Shown piece by piece: positions 56,080 through 64,000 of a stretch of DNA of 64,000 nt. The notes beneath the pieces were generated by a model. That model was not told the DNA's origin. It was given only the letters and a program-made list of their open reading frames with translations, and did no database searches. Numbering within the stretch: position 1 is the first letter of the stretch; every line of letters begins with the position of its first letter. This stretch comes from Chiridota heheva. Taxonomy: Eukaryota; Echinodermata; Holothuroidea; Apodida; Chiridotidae. Location of the stretch: contig JAIGNY010003802.1 in the NCBI GenBank assembly GCA_020152595.1, positions 1 to 64,000 on the forward strand, read 5' to 3'. The translations under genes and the position numbers were made by a program.

Positions 56080-57950
56080 CAACAAGTTTAAATTCCAATT
56101 TTCAACAAAAAAGCTAACACTCCATTCCAAAACTTTCCAAAATTTTGCTGAAAAGTAAGCCCCGCTCAATAAAAACAGTTTGTCACATGCAGACGTGTGT
56201 CCACAACAACACGATGCAAACACACACGCAATAACCAACACCATGCACATTAATGCTATATAAAAATTCACAAACATATGCCCAATACGCTGCGCGGGTT
56301 ACACACAAAATACTGAAATATGACCTTCAACTTTCCGGCTGCACATGCGCAAAGCAATGAATTTGAGGAAATTCACAATGACGACTTGATTGGCAGTCGC
56401 GGGGTGGAGCGTTCATTGCTTGTTGAGTGCATTGCATATGCAGTATTGCCGCAAGTTTATCTGATTAGCCTCTCATTATGCAAATTACCCGTTGCATATT
56501 CATATAGCGAGCGCTCAACATGTAATCAATGGAAGATTCGCCCTGCGTCTGTCGGTCAGTTACACACATTGTGGATTAGGCCTTCGTTCACCTGGTAAAC
56601 AAGCTACAACTCGGGCCGTTTTTCACGTTATTTTGTGCTGACGTCGTGAAGAATGTACCAAAAAAGCAAGGTTGAAGTTCTCCGGTAAAGATATGGTAGC
56701 GATCAAAAGTTAGAGGATTTTTAGGTGATCGTTTGGTCTCTCTCCCATACATATATCATATACCGTAACATTAGGACATTTGTCCCTATCAGTGCAGTGC
56801 TTCATTATGATCGACGGTCGATAACGTTGTTGTTGTACGTCGGTTTGGTAACTTCGACTACCAAAAAAATATGTTAAACGGCGAAACGAATGATTTTCTT
56901 CATTGGACGTGAAAAAATGTTAACTGTCACATATTTTATCATAAAATATTGTTTGCTTTCTTGATAATCGTTGGTTTTTGCAGTAAATTTGTGCCGGTCG
57001 CTAGGTTGTTTTTTCACACTTTGTGCTGGTTGTACATTGCAAGTGCCGGTTTATCCCGACCGGCATGGCTAGAACACTGCCCATGCTATAACTGCTTTTT
57101 AATTTTGAAAAGAAATAAGTGAAGAGGACTCTTCTTTCTTCATCCTGCTTCTTCTGTACAACTGCACATCCTTCCAATGAAAAGCACAAAAAAAAAAAAA
57201 AAAAAATATACCTAATTATGGCAATTAGTAAATAGCTGTCAATGTATATGACAGCTATGTATACCTAATGCTTTTAATGGGACCTCCTATTGTGTTAGTC
57301 TGGTCAAAAACTGATCACGTAAAATAAATGTCCGGTGCAATTTATTGCAGTATGTACTTCTTGTCATTCAGAATGCAAAAAAGATTTCGAAAAATCACAT
57401 TGAATATTTCCAGGTTACAGTAATTGGCAGGCAAATTAAAAGATGATAATACTTCTGAAATTTATAGAACACAGTTTCAATGCTTTACAGTGAAACTATA
57501 AACCATCAACAATAAGTCAAATTCAACACTGGTTTTCCTAACAATTTGGTTTAAACCTGTAAAAGGAAAAACAGGATCACACTTTCAGCTTTACTGCCAT
57601 CTTCTCTTTTGTAAAATTCATACCCACTGTATACTGTCCCTATGAAATTAAAAACTTTAAAGAAGGTAATCTTATCAGCCTTTTTAAGAAATGAGAAATG
57701 GATTAAAAAAAATATGATATAAATTAAAACAATTAAAAAACTAAATTAATGAAAAAACTTGAGAAAATAAGGTAATGTAAAAAGAACTAATCAAAAAAGT
57801 TATGAAAATTTGTAAAAAGAATGGAAGATGGTTATTTAGATCATTAATAAGTAATCCACTATTAACAAATGTTAAAAGCATAGTAATGTATTCAAAGAGT
57901 TGATTATAAAAATAGATGAAGAAAACGAAGCAGAAACAAATGATAAACTC
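56080..57950. other. Intergenic, no gene recognised
   Basis: A CpG-containing stretch (about 56280-56600) lies upstream of the hAT-like fragment and could be its promoter or end. The remainder is AT-rich with an A-run near 57189. I see no coding motif. Confidence 0.4.
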
Positions 57951-57959
57951 AACACATTC

Positions 57960-58400
57960 TGAACTAGAATGATAGCACTCTGCATAACGCATACCTCCGC
58001 CCTCTGTTAATTCCACATTTAGAATATAATCCACCACAGAAATCCTGGGCCCACCAAGTTATAATCCAAAACAATCTCTTTCTCACTGTAGATCTACATT
58101 TTAAACACTTCAGGATCTACCCAATTATCATTGTTTGCACATTCAATTAGAATCCATTTGAGAGTTTTAACTATATAATGACAGATCTTATCCTAAAAAC
58201 CCACCCTCCACTTGTGCCCTTCCCCTCTTCCAATGTCTCAAATTTTATTCACCTCTTCCTTAAGCAGCAAACATAACACACACAAAATTTATTCCAAATC
58301 CAATCATCAGCTTTTGAGATATCTTGATGGCAAATAGACAAACAGACCAACAAACAAACAGACAATAACCTCTGTCCAACTTCATTGGCAGAGGTAGATA
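57960..58400 (-). repeat. Dispersed repeat family C, inverted copy
   Basis: The sequence contains CTTCCTTAAGCAGCAAACATAACACACACAAAATTTATTCC and AATCATCAGCTTTTGAGATATCTTGATGG, ending CAACTTCATTGGCAGAGGTA. This is the reverse complement of 18437-18700. It has a CTAGAATGATAGCACTCT end near 57963. Confidence 0.6.
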
Positions 58401-58931
58401 TTGAATGAACAAATCTTGTATACATTTCAATGAATACACCTCCAAGCAAAGAATTACTTTTATTCTTAAATGACACTTTCTTTTCCTTTTATCTACATGT
58501 AGTAAACTATAAAAAGTGATTTTAAAAGATAGCAAAGGGAGGATATAAGTTAGACATTTGTAATGATCAATGATTTTCAAAAAATTTGACCTAGTTAATA
58601 AATCAGCAGCATCAAATGCTGAAATTGGGGTATCAAACTTTAGAATTAACAAGTTATTCCAAATTTATCATTTTACCAAAAACTCTTTCTAAGTTTATGT
58701 TAGGCAATAGTGAGATCAATATTCTAAGAAATGAAAGTTCATGATTTGATGAAGTTCTTGCATAGACTTGTCACTTGATGTTTAAATCAAATTACATACT
58801 TTGTGCCTTACCAACACAGGTATGTCTATTACTTTCCACGGCAGATAACAAACATTTGAAAACTCAAAAGCGCTGTAACTAAAGTAATCCTGAGTCTAAC
58901 CTTGAATGGATCGGTACTTCTTTATCACATG

Positions 58932-59804
58932 CTAAGTGGGTTGTGCGACTTCTGCCAAATTAAATCCTGTCAATGGTGCTGGCAGATTATTACAAGATGC
59001 ATTTAGTTTAGTTGTACATTCTTTTGCATATTTTTGAAAGTTTTTTCCATGGGTTTCTTTGAAAATGCCATTCATATTCATGAATGCATGGACCATCGCA
59101 TGAACCAGGGTTCTATAGAGTACATTGTGATCTTTGATAACATCTCCTCGAAGCAGGATAAAATCAAAGCCATCTGGATGACTTTGATCTGTCATGGTTA
59201 AGCTCATTGTGTGGTCATTTGCCCATTGGAATGACTTCCTCCAACTGCGAAGGACAGCTATTTTACCGTGAACATTCGGAAACAGGTTGTCGAATGCAAT
59301 GAGGTTTATGCTGTCATACAGCTTTTCTGCCAGTTGTTGTTTTTCTGGAGAAACTCCACACTTCTTTGTTACAGCCTCCAGTTCCTTCAATGTTTCACCA
59401 ATTTGTATTCTTTTGCTGACAGCATTGCAACCTTCTGCCTGATGTTTACGCTTCCTGCATAACCTACTTAAAAACATGCCAACTGGCACATTGCCCACAC
59501 ATTCTGCGTGAAACCACTTTCGACAAGAATCACACTGGACCATCAACCTCCCATCATCGGGTCCTCGACAGGTACAATAAATATTAAATGAAAATGATCT
59601 ACATTTTTGTGATTTCTTACATCCATTAAGTCCAATCAATCCAATCTTTCCACTGGAGAGGCAAGTAATCAATTCATCAAACATCACAGATTGTTTAAAA
59701 TTAATGCAAGCTGGATCCTGTTGATGGCATAAAGCAATTGCAAATGCCAAAGAAAGCACACCACATGCAGTTCCACCTGTTTGTTGTGTGACATCCATCA
59801 CCAC
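58932..59804 (-). pseudogene. ULP1-like protease C-terminus, partial PHD and SprT-like domain
   Basis: Residues 1-60 of this 290-aa frame carry DVTQQTGGTACGVLSLAFA, the Gln and catalytic Cys14 end of a ULP1/C48-type peptidase. Residues 77-105 (YCTCRGPDDG...CDSCRKWFHAECV) are the first three metal pairs of a PHD finger; the final C-x2-C is missing. Residues 155-265 follow SprT-like metalloproteases: a LYDSINLIAFDNLFP start, a W-containing strand, TLVHAMVHAF and THGKNFQKYAKE. The metal-binding His pair (235, 239) and a third His (252) are present, but the catalytic Glu of HExxH is Ala236. The frame lacks its own upstream half, which lies in another frame up to 60020. Confidence 0.65.
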
Positions 59805-59814
59805 ACAATCAATT

Positions 59815-60022
59815 TTCTTGTCATTAGAGAAAAGAAGAATGCTAATATTTTGTTAAATCTGAGAGGATACGTTGGCCCTATCAAGCTGTCATAGACCTTC
59901 ACTTGTGATCGCTTGCATCCAATAGTTGACACTGTGATCCAATGATTACAAAAGTGTATGATTTGAATAAATTCACCCGCTTCTATATCAAAACCACATG
60001 GGGCCTGACTTTTACATGGGGG
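59815..60022 (-). pseudogene. Middle of the ULP1-like protease domain, between frames
   Basis: A stop-free frame not starting with Met reads GFDIEAGEFIQIIHFCNHWITVSTIGC (His at about 59943) then QVKVYDSLIGPTYPLRF (Asp at about 59890). These are the His and Asp of the C48 catalytic triad. The block continues the 59983-61926 frame after a single-base slip and reaches the 59804 frame after another. Confidence 0.7.
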
Positions 60023-61926
60023 CTGAAGTCCCCAATAAATGGAAATTTCTGAAACAAAAGATCTTGTCCAGCCTCGATGATACTATCTGTTAAGCACTGT
60101 CTCTGTTTTAATATATCATGTTCACGTGTTGTCAATTTTAAAGTTGGTATCCAATAATCCTCGCATTTTATCTCTGTCTCCACTGAAGTAAGATCCACAA
60201 GTGGGATGGCTTCATCCTTTACACTACATCTTTCTGAGGAAGAAACTTTTGCTTTGGAAAAAGAATTAGTCGTAACATTCCTGTGCTCTGGTCTCCGTCC
60301 ACTATGTTTGTGTGAAGTAGATATGTTTGTACTTGCATTTGAATCAGTTGACTCAAAGATTGATGAAGATGGTGCAGTTGATAAAAATGATGTCACAGGA
60401 TATGCTTCAGGTGGTACAAATAATGGCAATGTTGATGATGATAGAAATGATGGTGCAGTTACTGGACGTGAAGACGATGATGTGGTGGTTAATAAATGTG
60501 CTTCAAATGTTGACTTTGTTGATGAAATTGGTCCTATGGGTGCAAATAATGGAGCCACTGAAGGAGTAGGTTTAGATGATGTGCATGATGTTGCTGTTGG
60601 TGCTAAAGGGGGAAGATTAGATGACTGCAGATGTGCATCAGGTGAAGCTAAATCTGTTGCAGCTGTCAATGTTGGTTGGCTATTTGATGTACCTTCATCA
60701 TCTGAATCTGAGTCAGATAAATCCTTGAGTGGATCTACAACATGACAAATTTGTGAGTGGGTGGGAAATTGATGTTGACTGTTGACATATCTAGGCAGCT
60801 GGGCTCTTCCAAACATATCGATGGTCACAAGATATCCAGTCTTTTGCTCAATATTACTCACTTCTCTTGTATTGATATCATTGTTGTGTAAGTCCATAAT
60901 GTGGCGGTGCATGAAAATCTGTCTGACTGGGCCCATTTGTGTAAGAAAGTGGTTGTTTCGGTTTATCTCTTGATTGAGCTGTTCAACCACTTGAGTATTA
61001 TAAAATCCATATAGCTGTGGCACATGCGTAACTCTCCTCAGAATTTCCACTTGGCGCTTGCTGTTTTTTTCATGAAAGCGATCAAACAGGCAGTAATGTT
61101 CATTGCATCCTGTAACTGGATGTGTGTTGTCAGGCACTTCTTCACTACAAATATTGTTCTTCAACCAAAGCATATTTACACACAGTTCCTTTTCCTTGGC
61201 TTGTTTAAGGTACTCTTCTCTTACTGGAGTCAGCCGTCCTTCATTAGGACCAAACATATTTGGGAACCTATTTTTAGCATGAGTGGCAACCATATGTGCC
61301 ATATCAACGATTGTTATGTTGGGCAGATGCTTAAAAGATGCCAACATATCCACATAATCTCTGGGGCTTTCTGCTGGTATAACATATTTTAGTCCATACA
61401 CAATCCCATGTGGACAAACTAATGATAACCAACCTCCTGAGTTTCCCCATGCTTTAGTAAAAACTTTGTTGAACATGGAATCATCTGCTGAAATCACTGC
61501 ACGAATTGATTTGACGATGTCATTCTTTGACATTTTAGCAATGCCACGAATCCCGAGACCTTTTCCAAGTTCTTTTAGGTATTTTGAAGTGCTGTTGTTG
61601 AATAACTCAAGCAATCTCTCCTCCGACATGTCATGCACCTCAGCTTCTAACTCTCCAGTGGATATGTTGACTTTCTTGTACTCAGAATTAACTAATACAT
61701 TCCCTTTTCTTGTTTTTGGTGAAATATAAGGTGCCCAATTCTTAAAACCAGGCTTAACAATGAATGGGTTATTAATGCCTGTTTTAAGCAAACCAGCAGC
61801 TACTTGATTGCTCTCCACTTCTTCCCAAAACTTCTCTGTGTCTACTAACTCACTTTCAGGGTTATCCTCTGGTAAGGGCATATCTTGTACATTGCAGTGA
61901 AAAGATCCCTTTCTGTTCAGATCCAT
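59983..61926 (-). pseudogene. KDZ-like transposase core and start of ULP1 domain
   Basis: The 647-aa frame starts MDLNRKGSF, whose Asp2 probably is the first catalytic acid. Upstream, the same frame reads FNCVICGFHPSVLI, so the Met is not the true start. Core motifs: FWEEVESN, PFIVKPGFKNWAPYI, LVCPHGIVYGLKYVI (169-183), ESPRDYVDML (186-195), VDMAHMVATHAKNRFP (207-222), GRLTP, HPVTGCNEHYCLFDRFHEKN (269-288) and FYNTQVVEQLNQEINRNNHFL (308-328). A Ser/Thr/Pro-rich linker (about 400-560) leads to YWIPTLKLTTREHDIL and FPFIGDFSP, the beginning of a ULP1 domain. The frame ends at a slip in a C-run. Confidence 0.7.
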
Positions 61927-63407
61927 GATAAGAACTGAAGGATGAAATCCACAAATGACGCAATTGAATTCATATCTACATTACACATCGAAACAAAATG
62001 CAGATAAGCACTTAAGAGTGTGCTTGATTTAAGCTTGGAATCAAAAGTTTTGTTGATGCATTCAATCTGACTTCCAATGGCTATGTGTGAGGAAATGCTT
62101 TTTTCCATAAAATCCAGCAATTCAAAGGTTATCAGCAAGAAATCATTAAAATTATGTACACCATCAGTAGACTCCTGGTAACGATATGGCAATAAACAAT
62201 GTCCACATTGTTTGACATATATTGAGACTGATTCTACAATACCACGTAGAGTAACTATTTTACCTTTAGAAGTGACAAGAACTGGCTCTGATAGTTGCTG
62301 CTTACAAAAATGGCAATGTGTTTCAACAGGAAAAAACTCTTGCGGAAAATCCATTTTTTTCTTCATGCTATCAGCTAAAGGATACAAAACTCTTTTTTTA
62401 TCACGTAAATACATTGTCATTTTCTTAATAGTATTCCCATCTTCAGGGGGATAAATCATGTGTTTTAAATTCAGTAGAGTGTCGTTACATGGTTCTTCCT
62501 CTTGAAAATGTTGAGTATCAGGTAAAATTTCATCACTTCCATCCGCTGCTACTACAATAACATCTTTATACGATAAAAATGATACATCCCCACCATTCTG
62601 TGCAATATACCATATGACCATGGCTTTATGGACACATGACCTCTTTCGTCTACAACAGGCACAATCCAGTCTTTGTTCTTTGGTATCAAATGTTGCAGTG
62701 CACCGTTTCAATTTTGCGTAATCATGGACATAACCATCAAAAAGAGAAAAGTGATGGTACCTGTCATTCCCATCACAAGGGTACTGGATGACTGCTTGTT
62801 TGTGTACCTTGGTAGCTTTGTTTCTTAACTTCATTACCTCCTTCATTCTTTCTGTCGTTAAAATTTTGTAGGGGCCTGTTTCTGATAAATCATTTAGCAC
62901 ATCATCCTGTAGTTGAATTTCTGCTGGCTCTGGATCACACTTGGAAGCTATGGACAGATGATAGCATTCAAATGACCTAAAACAAGATCTCCCTGCAATG
63001 TCTGCAGCGTTGATGCATTCTTTTTGTTCGCACAGAAGTACTTGCTCCTGCACCCCACAAATCTTCTTCTGTACATGGCATGGATAGTTCACTCCTCTTG
63101 GGGCTTTAAGAACAAAGTATACACCCTCAGCACTATCCACACAGATACCAAACTTTTTGAATTCAATGCTGTGAATGTTCTTGTGGTGTCTGAGTAAACT
63201 ATTACGTTGCATTTGCAAGCCACATATTTCACAGGAGACAGTGTCGTCAACGCGCTTTCGTATCTTCAAATTCATAGCAGGCACTCTTTCCTCATTCTCC
63301 ACTGGTCCTTCATCTTCTGATATCTCATCTGGAACTAACACATCCTCATCTTCTGTCTGGCCCATTCTGTCCTCCTCTTTAACCTCTTGTTGGCACACAC
63401 TCACCAT
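61917..63407 (-). pseudogene. N-terminal zinc-finger and CxC-cluster part of the KDZ protein
   Basis: The 496-aa frame starts MVSVCQQEVK after an acidic leader. A C2H2 finger lies at 59-79 (C59, C62, H75, H79). A SWIM-like cluster follows at 249-260 (C249, C251, C258, H260), within YHHFSLFDGYVHDYAKLKRC. A second cluster has C365, C368, C401 and C404 (HCHFCKQQ...VKQCGHCLLPYRY). These resemble the CxC4 and CxC5 modules linked to KDZ transposases. The last ~15 residues are out of frame: the family-like FNCVICGFHP continues in the next frame, placing a one-base shift near 61970. Confidence 0.7.
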
Positions 63408-63825
63408 TTCTTACTACTTATATATGACAAGGATGGAAATCCCTTCATCTTCCAACACTTCACAAGATGAGATTAGAAGTCAATTTTCCTGTGAAGTGTT
63501 CTGTCACACACAAAACAGTGATAATGTGATGCTAACGAATATGATGTGCAATCCCTTTTACAAGGGAGACAATGTATACCATTAAAGCTCACCTAACTGG
63601 TGCTTTTCAATGGGAAACTTTGTGTCTATTCATCCTAAGACCTTCTTTGCACAGAGGAGGCATTCTTCATCATCCACAATAATGTCGTCTTCTTTGAGAA
63701 CCGTAGATCCTGTGAAAAAAATATTGAACACTCTTGCAGGAATTATTCATATTTATTCTAATTAGATCATTTGATACTGTATTTAATATAAATAATCCAA
63801 AATATGCAAACTATTCTTACAAATT
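63408..63825. other. Upstream flank of the KDZ-type element
   Basis: About 400 bp has no conserved coding motif. It may hold the promoter and end of the element. I found no matching inverted end downstream of 58932. Confidence 0.4.
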
Positions 63826-63828
63826 ATG

Positions 63829-64000
63829 GAAAGGACCATTAATCAGAGACTAAACTGGTTTCTTGAGACCAACAGAATCCTCTCCCCTGACCAAAGCGGC
63901 TTCCGTTACCCTAGACCAGTTAATTACGCTCGACACCGCTATCCGGGAATCCTTTGCAAAAAAGGAACACCTCATATCTTTTTACCTTGAGAAAGCTTTT
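63829..64000 (+). pseudogene. I/Jockey-like LINE reverse transcriptase, cut by window end
   Basis: Translation reads RTINQRLNWFLETNRILSPDQSGFRYPR, then after a one-base shift QLITLDTAIRESFAKKEHLISFYLEKAF. This is the segment of a non-LTR RT that precedes and begins the catalytic D-x-x-K-A-F motif, with the Asp apparently replaced or lost (YLEKAF). The family could be that of 19831-21366, but the two pieces do not overlap in the window. Confidence 0.65.

Larger units (their letters stand above)
58932..63407 (-). mobile_element. KDZ-type DNA transposon coding region with ULP1, PHD and SprT-like domains
   Basis: Four - strand coding blocks lie head to tail and join by three small frameshifts into about 1,490 codons: C2H2 finger, SWIM-like CxC cluster and second CxC cluster (63407-61970); KDZ-like transposase (about 61970-60020); ULP1-like protease (60150-59700); partial PHD (about 59580-59480); SprT-like domain (59350-59000). 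CxC clusters before the catalytic core are a known feature of KDZ transposases, and HMGXB3 is a vertebrate relative. Frame breaks lie near 61970, at a G5 (C5 on the coding strand) run 60018-60022, and near 59830. Terminal inverted repeats were not found. It may be a recently dead copy, or intact with sequencing errors. Confidence 0.7.

Noticed and set aside
60206-60745. 179-codon + strand frame (Val/Asp-rich)
   Set aside because: It is the complement of the Ser/Thr/Pro-rich linker of the KDZ protein and has no motif.

Overview
This window is metazoan nuclear DNA. It holds a spliced gene with GT-AG introns, many LINEs, SINEs, MITEs and cut-and-paste transposon remnants, and long microsatellites. 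No bacterial operons, CRISPR arrays or rRNA genes are visible. The mix of CR1-like, L1-like and I/Jockey-like LINEs with Ty3/Gypsy, Crypton, EnSpm, hAT, pogo and KDZ relatives suggests a marine invertebrate. The recurrent TAGGCCTA word reminds me of echinoderms or hemichordates. That taxonomic guess is inference only.

Host gene: one conserved gene spans about 10.7 to 39.2 kb on the + strand. I read nine exons encoding a 413-residue protein that matches CENATAC (CCDC84), the minor-spliceosome factor for AT-AC introns. Splice sites, phases and conserved blocks agree from the first zinc finger to the C-terminal tail. The coding sequence is 1.24 kb in 28.5 kb. Introns carry an L1-like LINE with a target-site duplication, an I/Jockey-like LINE 3' end, at least two MITE families, a pair of TTAA-flanked mini-elements, tRNA-like SINEs, minisatellites and microsatellites.

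Left flank (1-10.5 kb): a MITE fragment, a decayed CR1-like LINE on the + strand and a second CR1-like tail on the - strand. These are followed by GC-rich repeat units and degenerate arrays built on GGAAATTTCC.

Right flank (39-64 kb): a transposon graveyard, mostly on the - strand. In order it holds an I/Jockey LINE tail, a Crypton-type tyrosine recombinase, a pogo/Tigger transposase, a Ty3/Gypsy gag with a candidate 5' LTR, an EnSpm/CACTA transposase whose N-terminus contains about 1 kb of an 18-bp acidic-peptide minisatellite, and a hAT-like zinc-finger fragment. Next is a 4.5-kb KDZ-type element encoding zinc clusters, a KDZ transposase, a ULP1-like protease, a partial PHD finger and a SprT-like domain. 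The window ends inside another LINE reverse transcriptase.

The most interesting object is the KDZ-type element at 58.9-63.4 kb. Its pieces join as one large polyprotein broken by three small frameshifts, and its SprT-like domain has lost the catalytic glutamate.
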